Position numbers and translations under genes: made by a program. A model generated the notes under the pieces. It saw only the letters and a list, made by a program, of their open reading frames with translations, was not told the DNA's origin and ran no database searches. Below, one piece after another: positions 16,928-25,617 of a stretch of DNA of 64,000 nucleotides. Each line of letters opens with the position of its first letter. The first letter of the stretch is position 1. This stretch comes from Croceimicrobium sp963974215 (GTDB taxonomy: Bacteria; Bacteroidota; Bacteroidia; Flavobacteriales; Schleiferiaceae), in assembly GCA_963974215.1 (NCBI GenBank), contig CAXBBL010000012.1, positions 1 to 64,000 of the forward strand, given 5' to 3'.

Positions 16928-18052
16928 TTATTTAAATAGCTTTATATAATCGTCAAACCAATATTGTTTTCCTCTTTTCGCTCCTGTAATTTCTTTAAGA
17001 ATTTCGAGGTGTTCAAGTTCATTAACTAGCTTATAAGCCGATGGAAGTGAAAGTTCTGTTAGGTTAGCAACTTTCTGAACTGTGATAAGAGGTCGTAAAT
17101 AGAGTTGATTAATTACTGTCCTTGCATTGCTTGTTCTTGCACCTAAACTTTGAATTTTCGTGTCTACTTCTTTTTGAAGTTTCATAATACTATCGAAGGT
17201 CATTATACTTCCTTTAGCGGTTTCAATAACCCCTACGAGAAAGAATTTAAACCATTGTTTAATATCGTTTGAGGATCTTACCTTCATTAAGTTGTCATAA
17301 TACAACTGCCTATTTCTCTCAAAGAAGTCTGATAAATAAAGTACTGGTTTCTTTAAAATTCCTTTTTCAACTAAATAAAGAGTGATTAGGAGGCGACCAA
17401 CACGTCCATTGCCATCTAAAAAGGGGTGAATCGTTTCAAACTGATAATGTATAATGGCAATTTTTATTAAATGTGGTAACCTGATTTCTGTGTTGTGCGA
17501 GAACTTTTCCAAATCCCCCATTAATCGAGCAACCTCATGGTGAGGTGGTGGAATAAATGTGGCATCAGAAATTGATGCTCCACCTATCCAGTTTTGGCTT
17601 GTTCTGAATTGTCCAGGCATTTTGTGTTTTCCACGAACACCTTGAAGAAGAACTTTATGAGCCATTTTGATAAGCCTAGAGGATAATGGTAATTCATCAA
17701 GTGCTTTAATTGCCGAATTGAGGGCGTTAATGTAATTCTGAACTTCTTCCCAATCGTCTCGCTGTTCTTGCGCAATTTCTTCCCTCTCTTGCAAGGCTTC
17801 CTCAATATTGGTTTTTGTCCCTTCAATTTTACTTGATTTGGTGGCTTCCTTTGCAACGTGCATTGAAATAAACAAATCAATATTTGGAGTGTGTTCAGAG
17901 TACATATCAAGCCGTCCAAGTTGCCTATCGGCCTGACTTAATAGTTCTATCACTTCCATGTCATTCAGTATCCAATCTCGATTTATTTCCCTTGGAATGA
18001 AGCTGTTAAATGTTCCTTGATGGACATATTGCCCAGCTTTAAAGTTTTCCAT
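16928..18052 (-). CDS. Fic-domain protein (probable AMPylator) with C-terminal winged helix
   Basis: A 374-residue protein of the SoFic-like class. The Fic core motif HPFLDGNGRVGR starts at His209 and is complete. An N-terminal inhibitory helix motif SSKIEG with Glu77, of the (S/T)xxxE(G/N) type, shows that activity is self-restrained. The flap region (GQFRTSQNWIGG) lies before the core, and a winged-helix-like segment occupies the C-terminus (VQKVANLTELSLPSAYKLVNEL). It likely transfers AMP or another phosphorylated group to protein targets, which are unknown. There is no adjacent antitoxin, consistent with the built-in one. The gene is AT-rich and stands between unrelated genes, so acquisition by transfer is possible. 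Confidence 0.92.
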   Translation of the reverse strand: MENFKAGQYVHQGTFNSFIPREINRDWILNDMEVIELLSQADRQLGRLDMYSEHTPNIDLFISMHVAKEATKSSKIEGTKTNIEEALQEREEIAQEQRDDWEEVQNYINALNSAIKALDELPLSSRLIKMAHKVLLQGVRGKHKMPGQFRTSQNWIGGASISDATFIPPPHHEVARLMGDLEKFSHNTEIRLPHLIKIAIIHYQFETIHPFLDGNGRVGRLLITLYLVEKGILKKPVLYLSDFFERNRQLYYDNLMKVRSSNDIKQWFKFFLVGVIETAKGSIMTFDSIMKLQKEVDTKIQSLGARTSNARTVINQLYLRPLITVQKVANLTELSLPSAYKLVNELEHLEILKEITGAKRGKQYWFDDYIKLFK

Positions 18053-18429
18053 GATTTTGTAATTAACCCGTCTGCTAATTTAAGAAAAACAGCTAAAACT
18101 TAAATAAGAAACTTTGGTTTTAAATATTGAGGCTAAATACTTTAATTATAAGACTCATTTTTATCCTCTAACTAAATATAAAATCACAGCCTCTGATTTT
18201 CATCAAAAGGAAAAGACTAGTCTGGATCGTTCATCTATAGCGAGCTGCAGCAAATAAGCAAGAAGCAGGATTTTCACTTTTATTGGAAAAAACGCATGAG
18301 CCTCCTATGAAAAGCAGTTTATTGGTGCCTTAGCCCTTCACCATAGCCTGCTATTTTTAAAAAGTCTGAGTCCTAATTTCACATCGAATTCAGGTTTATA
18401 ATGTATAATTGGGCCGCTATTGGAGCAAA
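18053..18429. other. intergenic region between divergent genes
   Basis: About 375 bp between the Fic gene and the flavoprotein gene, AT-rich near the Fic start. No RNA gene, strong hairpin or clear TAnnTTTG promoter was recognised. Confidence 0.45.
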
Positions 18430-19917
18430 ATGACGCCCTTGGAAAAAACGGATACAAAAGAAGATAGTAGATTTATCGCTTGTGCGGAATGTCATGGCCG
18501 TGGCAAAAAAAGTAGGCGTGTCCGCAAAAAGGCACGTTTGCAATACCAAAGGGAATTAGCTGAGTTTGAAAAGAAGCCCAACTCAGGAAAAGCGCCAGAA
18601 GCACCAAAAGGACATCTTTACCCTTGCGAAACTTGCAATGGAACCGGATTGATTCCCGCCAAGCATTTTCCCCCAGCCGATAGGGTAAACTACCCCGAAT
18701 TAGCCATAATTGGCGGAGGCATTGGCGGCGTAGCGCTTGCTGTTGCTTGTTTACACCGCGGCATTCCTTTCACCCTATACGAACGCGATGAAAGCTTCGA
18801 CCAACGATCGCAAGGTTATGGCCTTACCCTACAGCAGGCCAGTAAAGCCATGGCAGGATTAGGACTACAAAGTTTAGAAGAAGGTATAATCTCTACCCGC
18901 CACGTAGTGCACAATACTGAAGGAAAAGTTTTAGGCGAATGGGGCATGCGAAAGTGGCTCAAAGCCGATGCGCAAACTAACCCGCGTCGCACTAATATAC
19001 ATATTGCCCGTCAATCTTTACGCTTGGCACTTTTACAGCAACTGGACGGGAGCGAGCAAGTAAAATGGGGCCATCAATTTGTAGATTATACAGAAAAGTC
19101 GGATCGAAAGCTTGATCTGCGCTTCCAAATAGTTGGCACACCTAAAAGCGCCCAAGCCGACCTTATCGTTGGCGCCGATGGCATACGCAGCGCAGTACGC
19201 AACATAATTATTGGCGAAGAAACAAGTCCCTTACGTTATTTAGACTGCCTCGTAATTTTGGGCATTTGTCCGCTTTCGGCCCTTTCAGATATCGACAGTC
19301 CGCTCTTAGATTTGGCTACCGTCTTCCAAACTGCCAATGGTCAGGAACGCATTTACATGATGCCCTTTAATGCCCAATCGATTATGTGGCAGTTAAGCTT
19401 TCCTATGAGCGAAAAGGAAGCCAAAGCGTTGAGCAGTAAGGGACCCCAAGCACTCAAGGCAGAAGCGCAATTAAGAACGCAGTGGCATAAACCGATTCCG
19501 CAAATAATGGCTGCTACCGAGGCTGCACAGATTTCGGGCTACCCCGTCTACGATCGGCAATTATTGAAACCTAAACTTTTACAAAAAGCAGGAGCGATCA
19601 CCCTTATCGGAGATGCGGCCCACCCCATGAGTCCCTTTAAAGGACAAGGGGCCAATCAGGCACTATTGGATGCTTTAGCTTTAGCGAGGGAAATTAGCAG
19701 AGGCTGCAAAGCCGGTTCTGACTGGCGTAATATAGGACTACGCGGACGAGTTTTAAATGCTTTTGAAGCAGAAATGATAGCACGCACCGCTGTAAAGGTT
19801 AAAGACTCGGCCGCTGCGGCAGAATTTCTTCATTCCGATGAAGTGCTTCGCGAAGCCGATGCACCGCGCGGAAAGCATCTTAAGCAAGAAAAGAATAATC
19901 TAATTTCTGATTCTTAA
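18430..19917 (+). CDS. FAD-dependent monooxygenase with N-terminal DnaJ-type zinc finger
   Basis: The ATG at 18430 is chosen over the TTG at 18409 because the intervening residues (GRYWSK) match nothing. Near residue 17 is CAECHGRG and near residue 71 is CETCNGTG, two CxxCxGxG half-sites like the DnaJ zinc-binding domain, separated by a basic helical stretch. The remainder is a PHBH/UbiH-type flavin hydroxylase: AIIGGGIGGVALA binds FAD, IVGADGIRSAVR is the DG motif and LIGDAAHPMSPFKGQGANQAL the GD motif. It should hydroxylate an aromatic or lipid-like substrate using NAD(P)H and oxygen. The zinc-finger fusion is unusual and may recruit a protein-bound substrate (inference). It converges with the LRR-kinase gene with a four-base overlap. 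Confidence 0.88.
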   Translation: MTPLEKTDTKEDSRFIACAECHGRGKKSRRVRKKARLQYQRELAEFEKKPNSGKAPEAPKGHLYPCETCNGTGLIPAKHFPPADRVNYPELAIIGGGIGGVALAVACLHRGIPFTLYERDESFDQRSQGYGLTLQQASKAMAGLGLQSLEEGIISTRHVVHNTEGKVLGEWGMRKWLKADAQTNPRRTNIHIARQSLRLALLQQLDGSEQVKWGHQFVDYTEKSDRKLDLRFQIVGTPKSAQADLIVGADGIRSAVRNIIIGEETSPLRYLDCLVILGICPLSALSDIDSPLLDLATVFQTANGQERIYMMPFNAQSIMWQLSFPMSEKEAKALSSKGPQALKAEAQLRTQWHKPIPQIMAATEAAQISGYPVYDRQLLKPKLLQKAGAITLIGDAAHPMSPFKGQGANQALLDALALAREISRGCKAGSDWRNIGLRGRVLNAFEAEMIARTAVKVKDSAAAAEFLHSDEVLREADAPRGKHLKQEKNNLISDS

Positions 19918-21215
19918 AAGGTCTTTAACTTTTCTGAAATCGCAGCAAAATTTGGACGCTCGCTCACCTCTTCTAAGCTGCAGGCGGCAATTAATTCTTG
20001 CCATTTAGTTTGCCTTGCAAGGTCCATCTCCTCCGAGGGCACTAAGCCTAAAATATCTTCTAGCAAACAGGCGAAAGCCCGCACTTCAATGCGCTCTATG
20101 TTATGCGCTACTGCTGCATTAAGGTCATAATAGGAAGCCGCGCCGAAATCACCTAAAATGAAATGCGCCTCTTCATTCACCAGAATATTATGCGCATAAA
20201 GATCACCGTGCTTAATGCCTTTACTATGCAACTGCGCGCAAACCGAAGCGATGCTTTTGGCCAATTTCAATAATTCATCTTCGGTAAAAACATGCTCTTC
20301 GGCAAAGGTGTCGCGCGTGCAAGTTTCTAAGCTAGGCGGATTGCCCAAATTGATATAATTAGGCGAAATTAAATTCATAATTAAGCCTGGTTTGTCTTCG
20401 GGATGTGCTTCTATTTTCCCTAAAACCTGAATTAAATTTTCATGAAAGCCCGCCGCAATCGACAAATCCATTTCCACTTCAGGCAAACCGTCGCTGGTTA
20501 CATCGCCTTTAAAAACCTTGAGAGCCACTGCTTCTTCCTTGCCCTGCCACTTCGCCTTGGATATATGTCCTGAAGCGCCTTCGCCCAGCAGCTCCTCCAG
20601 ACTAAACTCATCCCAATGGAAAGAATCAATCTCCGCACTTAGCTGTAAATTTTCCACCGCGGGATTTCCGCCAAAAGCTAACCACGAAAGTTTGGGCAAG
20701 GCAAATAACCAATCAGGAATATGCTTCAGTTGATTAGCCGAAATCCGCAAAAGTTCTAAGCTTCTACAATTTCGCATTTCATCGGGCAACTCTTCCAGTA
20801 AATTTCCCGCTAAGGCGCACTTTTGTAGAAGATGGCAATCACCAATACTTTTCGGTAGTTTCTTAATCTTATTATCGGTTAAAATTAACCAGCGTAGCAA
20901 GGGTGGAAAAGCGTCCTCGGGCACCACTGCCAGACGATTCGATTTAAAACCGATCATGCTTAATGAGGGGCATTCCTTCAGAACTTTAGGAAAAGTAGTA
21001 AACTGATTTTTGGCAAAAAAGATGACCTTTAAGTTTTTCAGCTGAGCCAAGCTATCGGGCAGTTCCGATAAATTATTATCGGATAAATCTAAGATTTCCA
21101 GAGTCTCCGCTAGCGTAAAAATTTCCTCGGGGAAGTCATTTAAGCCGCAAGCTAATTTTAGTCTTTTCGTACCTATAAGCTTACCCGATTTTAAGTCTTC
21201 TAGCGAATGCGTCAT
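19914..21215 (-). CDS. leucine-rich repeat protein kinase
   Basis: A 433-residue soluble protein. Residues about 15-190 hold seven or eight leucine-rich repeats of the LxxLxLxxNxLxxLP form. Residues 206-433 are a Ser/Thr/Tyr-type kinase domain: Gly-loop GEGASGHISKA (211-221), Lys233 in VALK, the catalytic loop HGDLYAHN with Asp338 and Asn343, and GDFG with Asp356. It lacks the Arg of an HRD motif, having HGD instead, and the C-lobe is short. No membrane segment is seen. LRR-kinase fusions occur in scattered bacteria; their substrates are largely unknown. It overlaps convergently with the zinc-finger flavoprotein and is divergent from the RapA-like gene, with 201 bp between. Confidence 0.9.
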   Translation of the reverse strand: MTHSLEDLKSGKLIGTKRLKLACGLNDFPEEIFTLAETLEILDLSDNNLSELPDSLAQLKNLKVIFFAKNQFTTFPKVLKECPSLSMIGFKSNRLAVVPEDAFPPLLRWLILTDNKIKKLPKSIGDCHLLQKCALAGNLLEELPDEMRNCRSLELLRISANQLKHIPDWLFALPKLSWLAFGGNPAVENLQLSAEIDSFHWDEFSLEELLGEGASGHISKAKWQGKEEAVALKVFKGDVTSDGLPEVEMDLSIAAGFHENLIQVLGKIEAHPEDKPGLIMNLISPNYINLGNPPSLETCTRDTFAEEHVFTEDELLKLAKSIASVCAQLHSKGIKHGDLYAHNILVNEEAHFILGDFGAASYYDLNAAVAHNIERIEVRAFACLLEDILGLVPSEEMDLARQTKWQELIAACSLEEVSERPNFAAISEKLKTF

Positions 21216-21367
21216 ATCTAAATTCTAGGCCGCGAAATTAAGGCATTCTTAAACTTAGGCCTCAATTTCCAGCCTCAATCTGTCCTAATTACGCATCTGC
21301 GCAAGCGTAAAAAAAAAAGAACCTTTAAGAAGACCAAAAAACATAGTCCTAAACCTTCGATCACGCT

Positions 21368-21375
21368 TAAATTTG
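21368..21375 (+). promoter_or_regulatory. candidate -7 box of the rapA-like gene
   Basis: TAAATTTG matches TAnnTTTG and lies 41 bp before the ATG. No clear TTG is present at the -33 position. Confidence 0.4.
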
Positions 21376-21416
21376 CCTAGTCATTTACAATCTTTATTAG
21401 CAGCTAAAAGAGTAAT

Positions 21417-24239
21417 ATGGGAGACTTTTTTCCTAAGCAACGATATACCAGCAAGGGCGAGCCAGAATTGGGAGTTGGTATTGTTACCAATACCAGCAAA
21501 GGCAAGGTGGAAATTTATTTTCCCATTTCCGATACCACCCGACTTTATGCCGCAGAAAGTGCTCCGCTACAGCGTGTTATATTTAAACCCGGCGATCGCA
21601 TCAGTGACAAAAATGGACGCACATTAGTGGTGGAACAGGTAGAGCAGGAAGAGGATTTGTATCGCTATTTCGGCGCTGAAGGCAGCATATCGGAAGCTGA
21701 TTTAGGCGATGTTTCCGCAAAGCATAGCGTAGATGACAAACTGTTTCAAGGAGAGGTAGACTCGCCCCAAAGTTTTGCTTTGCGCCGTGAAACGCTCGAG
21801 CAAGATTATCGCCGCAGGTTATCGCCCGTAAAAGGCTTTGTGGGTGGCCGCATCGACCTCATTCCCCATCAGCTTTATATCGCCCACGAGGTAAGCGAGC
21901 GCTATGCCCCGCGAGTTTTATTGTCGGACCAAGTAGGACTCGGAAAAACCATCGAAGCTTGCCTAATTCTGCACCGTTTATTGCTCAGCGGCCGCATTAG
22001 TCGAGTGCTAATTCTCGTACCCGAATCTTTAATCCATCAGTGGTTTGTAGAGGTATTGCGCCGTTTTAATATGTGGTTCAACATTTTCGACGAAGAACGC
22101 TGTGCTGCCCTCGACGACAATGCTCCCGAAGGAAACCCTTTTCTCGACAATCAACTAATTCTTTGCAGCACCGAGTTTTTAGCGGGATCATCTAAGCGCG
22201 CGCAACAAGCTTTGCAGGCCGACTGGGATATGCTGGTGGTTGATGAGGCTCACAATTTAGAATGGTCACAAGAGAAAATTAGTCCCGAATATGCCGTGGT
22301 AGAACTTTTAAGTCAAGCAGCACAAGGGCTTTTATTGCTTACCGCTACGCCCGAGCAATTGGGACTGGAAAGTCATTTCGCTCGCCTACGCCTGCTCGAC
22401 CCCGATCGCTATAGTAATTTTGAAGATTTCCTCAATGAATCTTCCAAGCATAAGGACAGCTCCCGTATTGTTGATAAACTACATCTCGGCGAAAGCCTGA
22501 ATACCAAGGAAAAAAAGATTTTAGAAAGCATCTTCCCCCGAGAGCGAACCGAAGAAATAAATAAACTAGACACTACCAGCAGAAAAGAATTAATTGAAGA
22601 TTTACTCGACCAACATGGCCCAGGCCGCGTGCTATTTCGCAATACCCGTGCCGCCATGCAAGGCTTTCCTCAGCGCATTCCGCATTTAATTCCACTCGAA
22701 ACAGAAGATACTCCCCTTTGGCTCGAGCGCTTCAGCAAAGAATTCGCATACGATACGGTAAGTCCGGCCCCAGAAAGCCAAGCTGAATTCTGGTTTAAGC
22801 AAGATCCGCGCATTCTATGGTTACTTAAATTTTTAGAGGAAGTTGATCCTGCCAAAGTCCTGCTCATCTGCAAAAGCAAAGAAAAAGTCTTGGCCCTGTA
22901 TGAGGCGCTTAGTCAGCTAAGCACCCTTAAAGCAGGCCTTTTTCACGAAGAGCTCAGCATTGTGCAGCGCGATCGAAATGCCGCTTGGTTTACCGAATCC
23001 GATGGCGCTCAAATTCTACTTTGCTCCGAAATTGGCAGCGAGGGTCGCAATTTCCAATTCGCCCATCATTTGGTCCTTTTCGACCTACCACTAAACCCAG
23101 AATTACTGGAGCAACGCATCGGTCGCTTAGATCGCATTGGTCAAAAAAAAGACATTCACATTCACGTGCCCTACCTCAGCGGCAGTCCGCAACACCTTAT
23201 GGCGCGCTGGTATCAGGAGGGTCTAAATGCTTTCGCGGAAAACCTCGAAGGTGGCAATAGCGTTTTCAAATTGTTTAGCGAAAGTCTACTTAGCATTTGC
23301 TTGTCGCCCCTTTCGGGGGATGCGTACTCTGCGTTAAATGCCTTAATTAAAGACACTGCTGACTTCCAGAAACAGTTGCGTAAAAACCTTTCCGAAGGAC
23401 GAGATAAGCTTTTGGAAATGAATTCCTTTCGTCCAGAAATTGCCAAGGATTTAATTGCCCAAATAGAAGCAGAAGATCAAAATCCCGCCCTCGAAAAATA
23501 CCTCAGCAAGGTCTTTCGCCATTTCGATATGGAAATGGAAGACCTCAGCCCGAGAACCTACTATTTACATCCTGCTTCACAGAGCACCGAAGCCTTTCCT
23601 TCCATTCCCCGCGAAGGTTTATCAGTTACCTTCTTACGCCAACAAGCCCTCATTCGCGAAGACATAAGCTTCCTCACTTGGGACCACCCCATCAGCACCA
23701 GCGCTATGGACATGGTTTTAAGCTCGGGTACTGGCAGCGCCAGTTTTGGTATACTCAAAGGCGCGAATAGTACTGGTTTGGTGATGGAATTGCTTTTTGT
23801 TTTAGAAACGGCGGGTGTACAAAACACTTCTGTAGATCGGTTTTTACCCAATACCCCGCTGCGAATTGTGGTAGATCACCAAGGAAAAGAAGTAACGGAA
23901 AGCTATTCTGTCGAAATCTTGAATAAGAAATTACAATCGGGAAAAATCGATTCTTTATTAGAAAACGACACTTTGGTAGAAAGGATATTACCCAATATGA
24001 TTGATGCGGCCACGGAAATTGCAGAGGAACAAAGCGCCCGAGAAATCTCACGCGGGCTTAGACGCATGAGGCGCAAATTGAATCATGAAATTAACCGTTT
24101 AGAAAGCCTTCAAGAAAGAAATAAAAACATTAGACCGGAGGAGGTCTCCATTGCCCGTAAAGAACAGGAAACATTGAGCGATATTATTAATAATGCCCGG
24201 TTACGATTGGATGCGATTTTATTGATTAAGTTGGAATAA
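21417..24239 (+). CDS. rapA: RapA-like SNF2 ATPase, RNA polymerase recycling factor
   Basis: A 940-residue protein, close to the 968 residues of E. coli RapA. The N-terminal part has Tudor-like strands (GVGIVTNTSKGKVEIYFP and ILVVEQVEQ-like), then GFVGGRIDLIPHQLYIAHEVSERYAPRVLLSDQ nearly matches the E. coli Q-motif region in pattern. Walker A is GLGKT (174-178), motif II is DEAH in VVDEAHNLEW, motif III is TATP, and motifs V-VI are SEIGSEGRNFQ and EQRIGRLDRIGQ. RapA uses ATP to release RNA polymerase stalled in post-termination complexes, notably under high salt, which fits a marine host. This is a single gene with a TPR lipoprotein gene following. Confidence 0.92.
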   Translation: MGDFFPKQRYTSKGEPELGVGIVTNTSKGKVEIYFPISDTTRLYAAESAPLQRVIFKPGDRISDKNGRTLVVEQVEQEEDLYRYFGAEGSISEADLGDVSAKHSVDDKLFQGEVDSPQSFALRRETLEQDYRRRLSPVKGFVGGRIDLIPHQLYIAHEVSERYAPRVLLSDQVGLGKTIEACLILHRLLLSGRISRVLILVPESLIHQWFVEVLRRFNMWFNIFDEERCAALDDNAPEGNPFLDNQLILCSTEFLAGSSKRAQQALQADWDMLVVDEAHNLEWSQEKISPEYAVVELLSQAAQGLLLLTATPEQLGLESHFARLRLLDPDRYSNFEDFLNESSKHKDSSRIVDKLHLGESLNTKEKKILESIFPRERTEEINKLDTTSRKELIEDLLDQHGPGRVLFRNTRAAMQGFPQRIPHLIPLETEDTPLWLERFSKEFAYDTVSPAPESQAEFWFKQDPRILWLLKFLEEVDPAKVLLICKSKEKVLALYEALSQLSTLKAGLFHEELSIVQRDRNAAWFTESDGAQILLCSEIGSEGRNFQFAHHLVLFDLPLNPELLEQRIGRLDRIGQKKDIHIHVPYLSGSPQHLMARWYQEGLNAFAENLEGGNSVFKLFSESLLSICLSPLSGDAYSALNALIKDTADFQKQLRKNLSEGRDKLLEMNSFRPEIAKDLIAQIEAEDQNPALEKYLSKVFRHFDMEMEDLSPRTYYLHPASQSTEAFPSIPREGLSVTFLRQQALIREDISFLTWDHPISTSAMDMVLSSGTGSASFGILKGANSTGLVMELLFVLETAGVQNTSVDRFLPNTPLRIVVDHQGKEVTESYSVEILNKKLQSGKIDSLLENDTLVERILPNMIDAATEIAEEQSAREISRGLRRMRRKLNHEINRLESLQERNKNIRPEEVSIARKEQETLSDIINNARLRLDAILLIKLE

Positions 24240-24291
24240 TGTTGAAGAAATAATATACTCTTCCTAATTTCAAACCCTAAATGGAGATGAT

Positions 24292-24310
24292 TAATTTTGG
24301 CCTAAATTTG
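24292..24310 (+). promoter_or_regulatory. two overlapping candidate -7 boxes before the TPR lipoprotein gene
   Basis: TAATTTTG (24292-24299) and TAAATTTG (24303-24310) both match TAnnTTTG. They lie inside the longer reading frame, downstream of the ATG at 24281, which supports the ATG at 24314 as the start, if they are used. No -33 TTG is visible. Confidence 0.3.
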
Positions 24311-24313
24311 AAA

Positions 24314-25174
24314 ATGACAAGACTAGCCGCCTTTCTCAGCTTTCTCGCCTTTGCCCTAGTGCTTAGCTGCCATTCACCCCAAGAAAAGCCAGCCGTAAAA
24401 AACACCGAAATTGAGCTTAGCGATGTTGAAGAAATAACACCAAAGGAAAAGTTGCGTAAAGCTTACCAACTCTTTAAGGAAGGGGATGATGAAGGTTCGA
24501 TTAAACTCGCCAATGAAGTTTTAGCCATTGGTCGCCAAACTAATAATGATACTTTAATTGGGCGGGCACTTACTTCTTTATGTCGCAATTCGCAGCGTAA
24601 GCTAGACACCACACGTTTGGACGAGCTAAGTAAAGAGTTAAGTGATTTAGCTGCTTCTTCGGGCAACCAACAATGGTTGATGTACCGCGCCCACATGAAT
24701 GCCGAAATGTGGCGCTTGATTGGGAATATGGATCGAGCTGAAGCCTTTTACAATGAAAGCATGCGCATCAGCTTTGAAACTGGCGCCATGGGCATGTACA
24801 CGATTGATCATTTCAACAAATCTTTTGTATCCATTAACAAAGGAGATTTTGAAGAAGCCAAAAAATTAATTAAAAGGTACTATCAATTAAGACACGAAGC
24901 TGATCCCGCTGCAACGGAAGATGCTTACGGCTTAATTGCTTTGGCCTATCTGCTGGAGCAGGAAGAAAATTATGCTGGCGCCCATGAGGTTGCGGTGGTA
25001 ACGAGGCGCTTATTTAAAGAGCAAAATCTTTTTCCCGAACCACCTGATGAAAAACCCTTAATAATGGTAGAGGAAAAAGTGGAGGAAATGTTAGAGGCTT
25101 CTGAACTAGAAGCTATTCGTTCTGAATCTGACTCCCAAACGGTAGCGAGCTTATTGGAAAAATACCTCAGCTAA
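24314..25174 (+). CDS. TPR-like lipoprotein, function unknown
   Basis: The ATG at 24314 gives a classic lipoprotein signal (MTRLAAFLSFLAFALVLSC, lipobox ending at Cys19), whereas the ATG at 24281 would put eleven extra residues in front. The 286-residue mature region is almost wholly helical, with repeats such as YQLFKEGDDEGSIKLANEVLAIG and NMDRAEAFYNESMRISFETG that look like tetratricopeptide units. Such lipoproteins usually sit on the periplasmic side of the inner or outer membrane and hold protein complexes together. No catalytic motif is seen. A cupin gene follows ten bases later, probably in the same transcript. Confidence 0.8.
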   Translation: MTRLAAFLSFLAFALVLSCHSPQEKPAVKNTEIELSDVEEITPKEKLRKAYQLFKEGDDEGSIKLANEVLAIGRQTNNDTLIGRALTSLCRNSQRKLDTTRLDELSKELSDLAASSGNQQWLMYRAHMNAEMWRLIGNMDRAEAFYNESMRISFETGAMGMYTIDHFNKSFVSINKGDFEEAKKLIKRYYQLRHEADPAATEDAYGLIALAYLLEQEENYAGAHEVAVVTRRLFKEQNLFPEPPDEKPLIMVEEKVEEMLEASELEAIRSESDSQTVASLLEKYLS

Positions 25175-25183
25175 GATCGCTTT

Positions 25184-25549
25184 ATGGAAATTGAAAAAGT
25201 GAATATCGCGGCTAAGCTAGATTCTTTCAGCGAGCGTTGGTCACCCAAAATTGTTGGTGCGCTCAATAATCAGTTGGTTAAAGTGGCGAAGTTTAAAGGC
25301 GACTTTGTAATGCATCATCATGAAAAGGAAGATGAACTCTTTTATGTGATTGACGGACAACTTTTTATTGAACTAGAAGATAAAACATTGAGTCTAAGCA
25401 ATGGCGAATTTGTGATCATCCCCCGTGGCGTAAAGCATAAACCCTATGCGCCTGAAGAAGTGAGCGTATTACTTTTTGAGCCCGCCGCTACGGTAAACAC
25501 TGGTGCTATAAGTAATCATCTTACCCAAGAAAAACTAGACTCTATTTAG
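25184..25549 (+). CDS. small cupin-domain protein
   Basis: A 121-residue single-domain cupin. The metal-binding cupin motif 1 is visible as MHHHEKEDELFYVIDGQLFIELED, with the HHH/E set, and motif 2 as LSNGEFVIIPRGVKHKPYA, with a second His. It therefore probably binds a transition metal. Members without further domains may be isomerases, dioxygenases or sugar-binding proteins, and the substrate is not deducible. It follows the TPR lipoprotein gene by nine bases and is probably co-transcribed. Confidence 0.88.
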   Translation: MEIEKVNIAAKLDSFSERWSPKIVGALNNQLVKVAKFKGDFVMHHHEKEDELFYVIDGQLFIELEDKTLSLSNGEFVIIPRGVKHKPYAPEEVSVLLFEPAATVNTGAISNHLTQEKLDSI

Positions 25550-25572
25550 GATCAAGATGCTTCAATCGCCTT

Positions 25573-25592
25573 GATGGCAGATGAACAAAATC
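25573..25592 (+). repeat. 20-bp direct repeat, left copy
   Basis: GATGGCAGATGAACAAAATC, repeated exactly at 26769-26788. The two copies bracket the DUF1016 gene. Flanking bases differ on both sides. By chance an exact 20-bp match in 64 kb is very unlikely. Confidence 0.9.
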
Positions 25593-25617
25593 CTGATGAA
25601 AATCTACCTTTGAGGTA

